Source of the DNA: Laburnicola sp. R22_1
Lineage: Eukaryota > Ascomycota > Dothideomycetes > Pleosporales > Didymosphaeriaceae
Assembly (NCBI GenBank): GCA_014281115.1
Contig: JACONQ010000003.1
Span: 124,001-188,000, forward strand
DNA length: 64,000 bases
Direction of reading: 5' to 3'
Shown here: piece by piece, positions 44,950 to 56,486 of the stretch
How the letters are laid out: each line of letters begins with the position of its first letter
Numbering within the stretch: position 1 is the stretch's first letter
Made by a program: the position numbers and the translations under genes
The notes under the pieces: generated by a model
Told to the model about the DNA's origin: nothing
The model's input: the letters and a program-made list of their open reading frames with translations, nothing else
Database searches by the model: none

Positions 44950-47900
44950 TATCATGAATTCGAGCAGCTTTCGTTTCGAGAAGTTGAAGAACGACTCCCG
45001 CACACTGCATCGTATCCCACCTCGTATACAGGTTTTCGAAGTGCGTGACCCCCTACGTTTTGCGGATTCTTTTAATACCAACAAAGTCCCCAGTGCTGCT
45101 CTATCAGACATTGGTAATACGGTTTTAGCTTGCCAGCACGCACCGCCAGAGCCCACATGAGCCTCTACTAGTCCAATCTTAGGCTCCACACAAACATTCT
45201 GTTGACTGCTGTTGTTTTAGGAAAGCTTCCCAGCCAGACCACACAGACTTCTCCAGCAGGTTGATTTGCACTCCACATAGAATCCTTATTCAAATAAATT
45301 CAGTTTTCGGAAAGCTCCCCCAACCAACTCGCCCATCACCTTACTCGAGTTCGATTTTGGGACCCCCAAACAAACATTTTTCGATATGGGTGCAGTTTAA
45401 GAAAATCTCCCGCTATCCAGAACAGCGCCACACCACACATTCTGGGAATATTCTCTTGTTTTCAAACCCCAGACATAGAGAAGCGTCATTATGCTCTCAG
45501 AAAACGCATGTCATAATGTGATCCAGATTTTTGGATGCCCGAGCACCGAGAACACGCCACACATCACCATAATAAGCAACGAATTCAGATTTCCGAGCAG
45601 CAAGTGCAACACATCAGTGTGTCGTTTTAGGGTTTCAGCACCCAGAGAATCGTCTCGAAAAGCCGTCCAGCAAGCACGGCCCACGCATCGATCGTTGTGC
45701 TCGTTATTTTAATACCCTGATACTTTCGCATTGAAACGTATTCGAATGCTCAGAGACACCTGCTGGAACACCCACATTGTCTGGCGTTAGTCTTTTTAGC
45801 CACAAGTTCCCAAGCATGTCAAGAAAGAAGTTGTGCCTGATTTCAGGTCGCGCTTTTGTTGAGAAGGTGTCCAGCAGCAAAACATGGCAAGCGATAAGTG
45901 TTCTTTGAGTTCTAGCTTCCTGAGCATGTCGCAGGTAGATTGCGTCTCCGATCCTCAAGCATATCTAGAGATAAGAAACCAACAGGTACACCGCCAGCCA
46001 GCGCATGGATGCTCCAGCTGTATCTTTTAGACACGGAACACACAGACCGCCATATAAAGAATTTCTTAAGCCTCTTCTCGTCCCACGCATTCCCATCCTC
46101 CATTAAGACTCTTAGTCACAGGTGCCATTTCCCGACACAAACACACACATCCGACCAATCTCCATAGGTAGTTTTATAATCGCCCGCAGACCCAGACATA
46201 TCCTGGAGCTGATTCGATTTTAACAACCCCAACCCCCAGACACACCCCATGAATAACTTCTCCTAGTTCTTTTTCTTCGCAAAACATAACACGGAGGCGG
46301 TATTTTACCTCCCAGCCCAAGACGCCTCCATCGGCTCGTCTTGGTATTCTTTTAGCGCCCTGGAATGCCGGTACTCAGGTGCCACTTTCGACACCACCCC
46401 AACCCAGACGCCCACACCGAACCACGCCATCTTGTGTTTGCGAATCTGTTTTAGTCCCCAGCTACACAAGCACCCAGTCCTAGTCCTAGACCCAGACGCC
46501 CACACCAAACCATTCCATACCCATTATCCCAGCATCTTTCCCACCCAAAAAGACATAGTCTCTTGCTCTTCGGATTTTCCTCCCCTCCTAGACTGTACAC
46601 CTCTTGGCCGGTGTTTAGAACCCCAGAGTCCTCCATGGTTCCATATTCTTCACTCTTTTAGCTCATCAGAGCAGCCTCGTGCAGTATTTCCCCGCTTTGT
46701 CTTCCTGAACTGCCAAGAAGCGAGAGAGAGAGAGAGAGAGAGAGAGGCTGGCCGTCAAGGCTAAGTCCTTGAAATAGGCGCCCAGACAAGAAACCCACGG
46801 CATTAGGCGGCAGGAGTGTTCCACGCCTCATAAATTGCGCGAGCTTGGTTTTCGGGCACATCTTCCATCCCACGCACGCACACCACATGTTCGCGTTATG
46901 CTCATTTTTTTTCATCTTTGTCTTCCCAACACCCACGCCACGCCATGATACATGCCAGGTCCCATTTCGTTCCTTCGTTCTGTATTTTATCCCCTCATCT
47001 CATCTCCCCTCCACTCGCCGTCCACTCCATAAATCGACCCCATAAGCCATTTACTCCCCAGGCTCCAGCCAGACTGGTCCATACTTGTCCATGTCCCCCT
47101 CCCCCTCCCCCAGAGACCCGCCAAACACCACACATACGTTCTTAACAGCCGATTTTTTTACCCCCCCACACCATTTTCAGCAATGAGCCTGATTTCGACT
47201 CCCCATCTCCTCCCCAGCCCACCTCCTTAACTGATTTTTTCCCCATCTCCCAGACTCCAGACCAGACTCCAGACAGACGCCAAACCAACCACATGTTTTC
47301 CTCCCGATTTCTTTTTTCATCTCCCCCTCCAGACTCCAGACTCCAGAGACGCCGAAGCACACATAACACTTCATGATAAGTTTTTTTTACCCCCACCATG
47401 TGTCACATCGAACGCAACGCAGTTTTTACTCGCCCTCTCCTCTCCCCTCCTCTCCCTCCCCATGCTCTTCGCTTAGTCTCGTTTCAACTTTCCCCTTCCC
47501 CCTTCAGCTTCAGACCCCACCTGCAGACAGACGCCAAACAACACCATCATCGGCATCTTGGACCTTTTTTACTCCCCACCCCATCAGTCCCAAAGCCACC
47601 GATTTTTTACTCCCCAGCTCCCCAGCTCCCACCCCCATGAACACTCCCAACACGAATTTTAGTCCGCCTCCCTCGCCCTCCTCGCAGTGCAACGTAGTGT
47701 AAAGGAGAGTAAACAACAACCCGCCTCACCAACTTATATACCTACCCCCGCATCCATCCATCATCCATCCCATCTCGCATCTCACACCTCACACCTCACG
47801 CCTCGCACCTCACGTGCACACCCCCTACCCCTACCCCGCCCCCAAGCACGAACGACCAAAGCACGTCATCCCACCCCAAATTCCATCATCATCATCATCA
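44950..47900 (+). repeat. G-poor field of degenerate direct repeats
   Basis: About 3 kb where the plus strand is poor in G and the same word order keeps returning: a T-run with TTTTAG, then CCCAGA or CCCAGC, then a CCACAC/CACACA stretch. Examples are near 45215-45250, 45470, 45560, 45630, 46430, 46640 and 47250-47380. Units vary from about 60 to 150 bp and are strongly diverged, like an old minisatellite or satellite. Simple repeats are embedded, (GA)n at 46722-46746 and (ATC)n near 47885-47903. Open frames inside (for example 44536-45189 minus) look like by-products of skewed composition. No gene is supported. Confidence 0.6.
46722..46746 (+). repeat. (GA)n microsatellite
   Basis: About 12 GA units, uninterrupted. 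Confidence 0.95.
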
Positions 47901-48137
47901 TCACCATCACCTAATCTCACTCTCTCTCACAGTCAATCTCATCCATTCTCAAAATCTATACATACCCCATTCACCATCTATCCCATATTCGCAACCCCAT
48001 TTTTTGCAACGCCCTTCCATACACACCATAAAATAAAATATATAGGTATCTAAACGCCCGGACCCCTTCCCCACCCAAAACCAGACCAGACAACACGAAA
48101 CCGTAAAAACGCACACCCACCCACAACAGGAATCCAC

Positions 48138-50514
48138 TCACCGCCCATCCCCATCCCGCTCCCCACTCACCGCAAACCCCTCTTCCCCAAACCCTCCAAA
48201 ACTCTCTCCGCTATCCACCCTCCTCAGCCCCGGCGACGTGCCATACATGTGCACATCCACATCATCATCAGGGCTCTGTCCACCGCTCTGCGCACCACCA
48301 CCACTCTGCGCCTGACCCACGCCCGCCCCTCTCGACTGCACCGCCGCAGCAGGCGGCACACCCGCGCTGCTAATCTGCTGCGCAAGCGACGGCTTCTCCG
48401 CGAGGTTATTCAACATCGCGCGGCTCGTGTCCAGCATCGACACAGCATAGTCAAGAAACTCGGCGCGCTTGCTCGACACGCTCAGCGTCCAGCGGTACTC
48501 GCGCAGACGCGTCTTGTAGAACTCTGCTTCTTCCTGCGCGGGGGCCGTCGCCCAGAGGAGCGAGCCGAAGGTGCCGATGAGGGTGAAGTTGATCTTGGAC
48601 GCAAAGTACCAGAACGACTGGAGATGTTCGGGCCGGAGCCGGTTGACAAAGTCCATGGCCGAGATGAGACGCGTCTTGGCTGCGTTGCGGCACATGAAGA
48701 AGCCGTACGGGTTGTGGTCGGATGTAAGAGACTGCACGATGCGCCGATGGAGCGTAATCTCTGTCGCAAAGTACGCAAGATGCAAGTAACCTGCACATGT
48801 GAGCATGGACCGGTTGCCCTGGGTAGCTGACATACCTAGCGAAGAGACCTTGCTCTTGGTCGACGCGTTCATCCTGACGTTTGCCGGAAGCTTTTCATGC
48901 CATTGCCGGAGCTTGATCTGCACCGGCTTTGCGCGAGATAGGATCAGATCTGTCGAGTTCTGACCGGCGTTCTTGAAGTCTGCAATGGCAACTTGTGTGT
49001 AGAAAGTGTCCATCACTTCCGCCATGATCTGGGTGAGGCCAATCATCTGCGCAAACTGGGTCTGACCACGAAGGACCTCCTCATGCTCCTCTTCGGTCTC
49101 ATCTTGCTTAGTTTCGTAGCTGTAGCCCTCCTCCTTGAAATCGTCTTCACCGATGGGCTGGACCGCCCAATTGGCCCCGAAGATGTGAGACGGCCGTCCG
49201 TGGATCAATGAACTCCATTTATCCTGCATGTACAGCGCCCAAGCAATTCTCTTCCTCAAGCCACCTTCCCACCTGGGAATTGACCACCCTGAGCAGTCAA
49301 GATGCAGACCGAGCTCTTGGCCAACAGCCACCAATTGCGTCGTCAGACTCCAGGAATCCGCTTCCGGGCGCTGCAGTAATAGCAGTCCCGCCTGAACAGT
49401 TGACAGCTTAGGCTTCTCCATAGATCTCGACAACGAGCTCATTGCTATCGACTCCAGACGGGCTACATCGGGCTTGGGAAGAGACGCCAACCTCGGATCA
49501 AACGACCACCAGTTCAGAGCGAGGATGTACATGCCAGCCAGAAGGGATGGCGTAGATGTCCGGTCGCCATTTCGATAGCGCTCCACAAAGAGGTGCTTTT
49601 GTATGATAGGAAAGCTGGGATGGACAGTTTGAAAGTAGAGATCGAGCAGGGCAGGGCCGTGCGGGTGCACGCACTGCTCGACATGGCTCAGCGTGTCGGC
49701 TTCGTCGCTGTAGTCTTGGGTGTTCTCATCAGGCAGCATGATGAAACACTCATGATCGTTGACTCGTCGAAGGGTGCCGAGGTCGAAAGGAGATTCGTTA
49801 TGGGTATCAAAAGGGGACAGGCCAATTAGCAGTGAGTCGAAGGGAGAACTCAGGCCAATATATCTACTGTGTTGACGTCGCTGCAGGCCAAGCGTCTCTC
49901 CCAGCTGGGGAATATGCACGCTGCCCAAAGGAGGCTGATGCGGCGGGCTTGGCGCGGTGGCAGTTATCGTGGGCGTCGGCAGCGCTAGTGGAGGCGGCTC
50001 TGCATCAACCGGCTTACTAGGCCGTGTTAGCGGGGCAGCCACAGATAAGAGCACGCGATAACGACGTGCTACCACCCGCGGGCCTGCGCGCCAAAGGGCA
50101 CTAGCGAGTGGTGCTCGAGAACAGGTCGCTGCCGAGCGATGAGCAAGCGGGCCAAACATACCTCTTCTTCTGGCCACTCGGGACGTTCTTCTTCTCGCCG
50201 TCGACGACCTTGCGTTTCCGCGGCAGCGGGCTCTGCACAAAGGTGCACTCCTGCTTGTGGAACTCGCACAGCACGCAGAGCACGGCGCCCTCGCGGACCA
50301 CGCAGCGGCTCTTCCTCCGGCGGCAGGCGTCGCAGGGCCGCTCTCTTCGGGTACGGATGTTGGCCACGGCACCGACGATGGACGAGACAGGCTTGCCCGA
50401 GACGACGTTCTCCTTGCCGGGCGAGGCTTTATGCTGCTTCTTGGGGCGGGCAGCGGCGATGGGCACGGGAGTCGGGCGCGGCATGGCGGCTTGTATAGCC
50501 ACGGCGGTCGACAT
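48138..50514 (-). CDS. tamA: Zn2Cys6 regulator of the TamA/DAL81 family
   Basis: Nitrogen co-regulator that in Aspergillus works with AreA and in yeast (Dal81) with pathway activators. Exons 50514-50162, 50016-48836 and 48790-48138 join to 728 residues. The zinc cluster RPCDACRRRKSRC followed by CVLCEFHKQEC (about 59-90; spacing C2-C6-C8-C2-C6) is followed by the basic PRKRK. The fungal-specific regulatory domain includes LDLYFQTVHPSFPIIQKHLF, RKRIAWALYMQDKWSSLIHG and RPSHIFGANWAVQP, the last two being strong TamA/Dal81 signatures. A Gly/Ser/Gln-rich tail ends the protein. The second intron (48835-48791) is 45 nt, in frame and stop-free, so unspliced RNA would add 15 residues. The first exon's GTATGT donor joins AG|T to give S-K-P-V-D-A-E. 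Confidence 0.9.
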
Positions 50515-51370
50515 GGTAGAGGCGAGCGATAAGGGTGCAGCAGGGCCAGAGGCTCGATGCGGGGACGAGGGAAGCTGTGCAGACTCCGGAAGCCAGTCAC
50601 ACGGCGCTGGCGGGCTTATCGCGTGGGTGATGCGTCTGCACCCGCTGCATGCAAAACGGGCGTCGTGGGCAGACCGATAAGGCGGCTCTGTTGCGCGGAG
50701 GGGGCAGGTCGGCGATCTAGGGACGGTGCTAGGGGCCCAAATTGCCCGTGATGGCAGCGAGGAGGAAGAGATGGCTGATGGTGCGAGCCGTCATTGAGGT
50801 TGCGGACGGGGCAGGGCACGGCGGCAGGCGGCGGGCGGCGGGCGGCGGTCCTGTCCTGGGGTTCGCGGTGCTGGGGGGCACTCTAGGACGCGGAGCACAG
50901 GGGACGAGTGTGCATAATCTTGTCGCGGGAGCAGCCAGGCGTCTGACAGACTGAGGGCGTCGCTTTGGGCGCGGTGGGAGCTCCGCACTCTTTTTGAGCA
51001 GTCGCAGTCGCTCGCATGTGTCGGCGCGAGCGCGTCCGTGCGCACCGGGTTACGTGATGGAATGCGCATCCGGCCTAGCGCTCCGTGCACAGGCCACGCC
51101 TGATAAGACAACGGCCGCTAGTCTCGCGGTGCCGTAAAACTATTTGCAGTCGCCCTGCGATAGCTGACATAACATGCTGGCTCGCGTCGTCGCGCCCAAC
51201 AAGCAGGAGTGAAATGCCGTTACATAGGTACGAGACTTCGCCTGTTCGGAGCGACTGCGCGTCCTCGTCATTCCGGCACTCGACGGCTCGCAATTCCTGC
51301 CTCGTCCCAAGTATAGCGACTCGCGTGACAAGGTATTCAAGGCAGGTCTGCACGGCTAATTACGTCATGT
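50515..51370. promoter_or_regulatory. tamA upstream region with GATAAG motifs
   Basis: GATAAG words of the HGATAR type lie at about 50530-50535, 50676-50681 and 51102-51107. Such sites bind AreA/Nit2-type GATA factors, which would suit a nitrogen regulator. Three matches in about 850 bp are only modestly more than expected by chance, so this is suggestive. The region is GC-rich with spurious open frames on both strands. Confidence 0.3.
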
Positions 51371-52137
51371 CCGCCCGCCGAGCCTCTCCGCGCTTTTCCG
51401 CTCCGCCCCCAGCCCGCCGACACCCCCCGACCATCTCCACCAATCACCGCCCCCCTCATGCTACCCCAACACTCGCCAAGCTCCAGGCTATCTCCCAGCT
51501 GGTCCGCCAAGCCTTCCACCGCCATCTGCCCTCCGTCCAACCCACAATTCACTCCAAACTGCACCGTCGATCATTGCGTAGCGCATTTCGGCAGATCTGC
51601 TCGTCAGACGTCTTGCCGATGCCGGTATAGGCAGTCTATCCTTCACCGCATGCGAATTCGGCAGACGCTCACTGGTGCAAGCGGAGAAGGTACAACTTCG
51701 GTACTTGTGCGAGACGGCGTTACGAGATACATCCGTCTGTCGGACTCTAGTTCCTTGCATGTGATTGTTGATAGTTCTGAGTTGCGGTATAGAAGTATGC
51801 GCTACCTAGGTGGGGCTGGGATGGGAACTTGTCACGCGGAGGACGCGGCATCGACTTCCGTCCTCAGTGCCCACGATGATAGGCTTCTCAAGGAAGCGCG
51901 TAGACGCCGCGGAAGTTATAGCCGTATCCACTAATGAGCCCGACTGTACATCCGGTCCAGAGCAAACGTGTATAGTTAGACTCCCCGCCCTCCAGAACGA
52001 CGTCCACAGCATACAATTCCACACCCTTATACCACTAACAATTCTTCAACAACAGACTTTATCCCCATCCCATCTTCCCAGAACGCCAGCGGTTCTGCCT
52101 CCCTCCTTTAGTAAATTTAGATGAACTCGTGTTGTAT
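51371..52137. other. Spacer, no supported gene
   Basis: Open frames at 51458-51934 plus and 51488-51760 minus overlap and have no recognised domain. No repeat was noted before the MITE. Confidence 0.35.
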
Positions 52138-52421
52138 AAATTTTTTTTTATTCGCTTTCGTTAGGCTATTCTCACCAAGAGGGACGTCAACCCGCCATAA
52201 TAATCGTATATCGCTGTGTTGTATAAATACTAAGGTATACTCTAGCTAATACTTACAGCATGTGAGTATGGAGTGGTTACTGATATGTGCACGGGCATGG
52301 TGCACCCAACTTATATCACGTGACTTATCACGTAATTGATTACTAAGCGTACAAGCTTACTATGGCCGGCTGACGTCCCTCTTAGTGAGAATAGCCAAAC
52401 GAAAACGAATAAAAAAATCTA
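52138..52421. mobile_element. MITE with long terminal inverted repeats
   Basis: The left arm (about 52144-52200) and the reverse complement of the right arm (about 52361-52416) pair over some 57 bp with few mismatches; the shared core is GGCTATTCTCAC, one variable base, then AAGAGGGACGTCA. Each end finishes in a T-run (left) or A-run (right). The inner 160 bp is AT-rich and noncoding. A total of about 284 bp with long inverted arms is typical of a nonautonomous DNA transposon. The flanks contain TATA-like sequence, so a TA or longer target duplication is possible but not resolved. Confidence 0.85.
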
Positions 52422-53412
52422 TCTATATAAAGCCCATCCTCTTACATCTTATATCACACCTCGTACCACACACACCACTCTATCCCATCCCATCCCACAA
52501 TCCAATCCAATCCAACACCCCACAGCAACACCCCACAAAAAACGCCGCATATACTCGCGTAAATTCCACATCCCCCACCCCCCAGAAAGATCATCAACTA
52601 TCTACTAATATAATACTACAGTAGGTACTTCGTCATACGCAGGAAAACCCGCCATGTAATGTTACCACTTCTTCAGCCCAGTGCCTAGTTCCCCTCCCTT
52701 TATTTTTCTACTATGTGCTGTTGAGTACATAGATGGGTTAGATGAGAGCTTGGATAGCATACCCACGGTACATAACATACGAGTCCAAAGCCTTGAGCAA
52801 AACGCTGGAGTAGACGAAAAGGACGGGGAAAGCGCACTAACCACATACAGACGTAGCCATCTGAAGTGCATGCATCTCTCTAGAAGCCGTTGCCGAAGAA
52901 ACCTAGCGTCTTGAAACAATATCGAATGAACTGTAGGTTTGTAGACCATCAAGACAGGAACGGAAAAACCCATAGCACAAGTAAGCAGCCGCGAGACTCC
53001 GGTCGCTCTTCCCAGCCAAATCTCCATATCATGCTAGACCAAAAAAAAAGCTCTTAAGAAAACATATGCCACAATTATTTCTATTCCGCAAGCTCTTAAG
53101 CCGCGTCTATGTACAAGATCGATAAAAGAAGTCATCGACAAACCCCCCAAGGTATGCCATAGCAAAAAACGCCAATTACGTGAGAAAGACGAGAGCCTGA
53201 CTGACTCGTTCGTTCGTTCGCCGTCATCATGCAAGTCGTTACACAGTTCTAACCGATTTCATTTCGCTCAAAATAGACAAGAAAGGCGGTGAGGGGCCGC
53301 CGGGATGCCGATGTTCATGCTCGCTCGTTGCATCGTGGGCGCGCGGAGGCTGTCGTGTGAGGCTCTGGGCACCGAGGACCCCGATGGGCTGGGTGAGGGG
53401 GCGCTCGGTGCT
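52422..53412. other. Spacer between MITE and CKS1
   Basis: 52430-52620 is C/A-rich. A minus-strand frame at 52662-53027 (121 codons) has no recognised domain; it might be a small gene or chance. 53040-53280 appears noncoding and includes the CKS1 3' region. Confidence 0.35.
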
Positions 53413-53931
53413 TCAATGCATGGGGGGCTGGTAGTTGATGGGTCGCCTGCGAGTGAGTGTTAGTTGCCGCCTGCCTGCGTACAAGAAAGAGGAGGGCGCT
53501 TACTTGAAGAGAAGAATGTGCGGCTCCGGCTCGTGGACCTCGTAGTGTTCCCAACCCAAGCTCTGTGCTGCCGTTAGTCCCGAACTGCCATGCCAATGTG
53601 CACTTGCGGCCTACCTGGGTGATGCCCAGCGCTCTCCACTCCTCCTCCCACAGCAGCTTCAGCGTGCCCCGGCTTCCGTCAAAGTACTCCTTCGGTATCA
53701 CCTTGAGCATCTGCTTCGGGAGCTGCACATGGCGGTATTCGTATTCTTCGTCCGAGTATCTGTAAACGCCGTCAGCAGCGGCGCGAGGCGGGTCCCAGGT
53801 GTCAAACAAACGCACCGTGCCGAGTAGTGGATCGCCTCGATGAACTCGTCCAGCTTCTCCTTCTCTAGCTCCGACAGCGGACGCGGCTTCTTGTTGCGGC
53901 GCGTGAAGTCAATGTCCATGTCCGCCGTCAT
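53413..53931 (-). CDS. CKS1: Cyclin-dependent kinase regulatory subunit Cks1/Suc1
   Basis: Small adaptor that binds Cdk1 and phosphorylated substrates. Exons 53931-53816, 53759-53615, 53562-53504 and 53446-53413 join to 117 residues. A short N-terminal extension with RRNKKPRPL is followed by [20 protein letters not shown] (joined across intron 1), [40 protein letters not shown] (across intron 2) and [16 protein letters not shown]. The HxPEPH hinge and the phosphate-binding basic residues are present. The start could also be the internal MDIDF, four residues later. The length fits ascomycete Cks1. Confidence 0.96.
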
Positions 53932-56486
53932 GGTGCGCGTGTGTAGCTGCGGGTGTTTGTGTGCTCGTGTGCTCGTGCAGCGGGGTGCGCCGGGGTGGTG
54001 GATGGCGGGGCAGGCAGGCAAGCGGCAGGCAGCAATTGGCAGCAGGCGCGTGGATTGCCGTCAAGAAGTAAATATGCTCGAGGGTTGAGAGCTTGCCGGG
54101 CACGGGTTAAAGTGAGGGAAGAGATAACGCGACGGGCAATCGTCAACAAAAGCTCCACGGCTCTTTGTTTACCTTGAGCTGGGGAGGTCGATCCGCGGCA
54201 CGTGGTGAAAAAAGCTCAGGCCAATTCAAAGTTTTTCCGATCCGCATACCCCACTTTTTCCTTCGCCCCACATGCCTACATTCGTAGCTTTCAATGCCTC
54301 TCACCTTTCACCGCCGTCGGGAAGAACGTGCACCGCTTCGACTTCTTCTTTCTGGTCTCGAGCTTCCGAGAACATGGCCCATATCCGTGCATGTCCGCAG
54401 GCGAACCAAACCGACCTCCACAGTTCGCATTGTCCGACATTCTAAGAGTTAATCTTGGCGGCACAAAGTTTACATCTGCACCTTGCTACTTACAAGATAT
54501 AATTCGAGTACCTATTCTGGACGCTCGATGGAAGCGATGGAAGCGAGTTCGGTCCGTTCTTCCATGGTTTCTCGGAGCCCAGTGCCGCTCCAGCTAGCTT
54601 GGTAGCACGTAGTACCATGTGATGCTATGTGACAAACCTTAAGCCTCTGCCGAGTCCGCGGTTAATATCTAATAACTAACATAAGAAGTAGATGTCTTCT
54701 CTAAAGCCTCATCCAGACCTTTAAGGAAGAAAGATGTGCTTATCTTTACGCTTGTTAGAAAGGTATAGAAAACCAACTTGTGCGCCATCATTGCATACGA
54801 TACATTGAGGATAGAAACAGACCGTAAGCAACCGCTCCTTTGTTGATGCTAACGGGCATTCGTGACTTAGGGTCTTCCCTCAGTTTGACTCGAGCCTTGA
54901 GGCCGTCGAGAGTTAAGAGACTGGGTTCCTTGTGCTCGAGTCAAATTCTACCAGAAGAGTCCTCCTTCTTGGGGAAAAACTTTAGCCTCCGCGTCCTGCA
55001 CGAGTGGTCTAGTAGTAACGGCGATGGCGACTATGGCTTAGATCCTCTAGTTTATTAACTTAATCCTGCATGTTAGGGCGAACTTTAGCCCCTGGGTAGG
55101 TGCACGAGCGCCGAGCGGTAGGACAGCGAACGGCTTGTATTGTTTCGTGCGACTCGGTTTGCAACTCTGATCCTCTAACGGTTAGGTTTAGAATTTACAT
55201 TAAACATTAGTCCGGCTTCTTATAAATACAACGATACGGCCTCTACTAGCCGTCTAGGGTTAGTTTTTGTATGAGATAAAACAAAAATTCGGCTATATAT
55301 ATGCAGTGTACTAGCCGTAAAGCTCCTCTAGATGGATAACGCCCACATCGTAACCACGCTCTTATACCGCGTCTATCTACGCAGCGCTCGGAGAAGGTGC
55401 AACTGGCGCCTCTTCTTTACTATCTTTGTATGTTACAGAGAAAGAGATAAATTTGTATAAGCGCGTTAAAAAAGCTCTATTTCGACGCGCAACCTTAGAA
55501 GACCCGTTGTCAACTCTTCTTGACGAAGTGCAGAGAGGAAGTCGCCTACGATCGTGGCCCTCCACGATGGGTACCTTAGGTAGATCAGTCTAACCAGGCC
55601 CACACGAACAGGGTCTTCCGCAATGTCCCTCGGTAACAACAATCACGGTTCCATCTTCCATGCAAGCAATTCATCCTGGCCAGCTGATCCCCCATGTTGT
55701 CAACTGGAGACACGCAAGGATTATAGGGCATTCTGCTCTCATGCAAAGTTTCGGGGCGAGGGTCTTGCGGAGCTCGCCGTCTTTTAACGGCCGTATTCTT
55801 CGGCCGGACCTACGCTCTATCGGGTCGAGCGAAACGATGACATGAGTGACATGAGTCATGGTGCGACAAAGCTAAGACAGACACGAGCTCTGTACCAAGA
55901 GTAGTGGTAACGCAAGGCTACCCACGCATACATGGAGTGATACTGTGGTATGAGGTCGACAATGTAGGACTTGCAGCTAATCACTCCAACCCTGAGGCCT
56001 ACTTTGATGGTACCTTCTTTTATCGTCTTTAGGCTGATGCTACACACTGACCGCCTAGATAGAAACTTTTTCGACACGCAAAAGTCTTCGGATATCGTGC
56101 ATACCACCAAGGCAGAAGGAATATCTACGCGAGCGCCACGCACGCATTTTGGAATCGCCTAAGCTATACCTACTAACTTATAACTACGTTAACTATTGGC
56201 GCCGTGAAACAGGTGACGCAATTAATCTACTTCGGGAAGGCTCCTTCATGCGGGCACTGACTGATTATTGCTTGCCCGCCTCGCTAGATGTTCTAGCAAA
56301 GTGCGCGGTTAACTCGCTCCCAGACCGCACGGCGATCTCCCTGCGCCTTCACGGGCCTGAACCATGACCACAGCGATCCTTCTCTTCGACACCCTCCCCA
56401 GCGCCAATCCCCCTCCGCCATGTAGCCCACGACTCCAACGATTTCTTTGACTATTGTATCTTACACCTCTTTCTACAACCACATCA
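53932..56486. other. 2.5 kb gene desert
   Basis: The CKS1 promoter occupies the left part. A plus-strand frame at 54202-54597 (131 codons) and several frames of 60-95 codons on both strands lack any recognised domain. 55180-55330 is AT-rich with TATATATA. Some of 55600-56150 may be remains of a gene or element, but I could not identify one. No tRNA-like B box with a matching fold was found. Confidence 0.4.

Noticed and set aside
44536..45189. 217-codon minus-strand frame
   Set aside because: Overlaps the edge of the skewed repeat field; the frame follows from rarity of stops there and no domain is visible.
51458..51934. 158-codon plus-strand frame and overlapping minus frame
   Set aside because: Two overlapping frames on opposite strands without motifs; neither is more convincing than the other.
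54202..54597. 131-codon plus-strand frame next to CKS1
   Set aside because: No recognised domain and promoter position; could not be supported.
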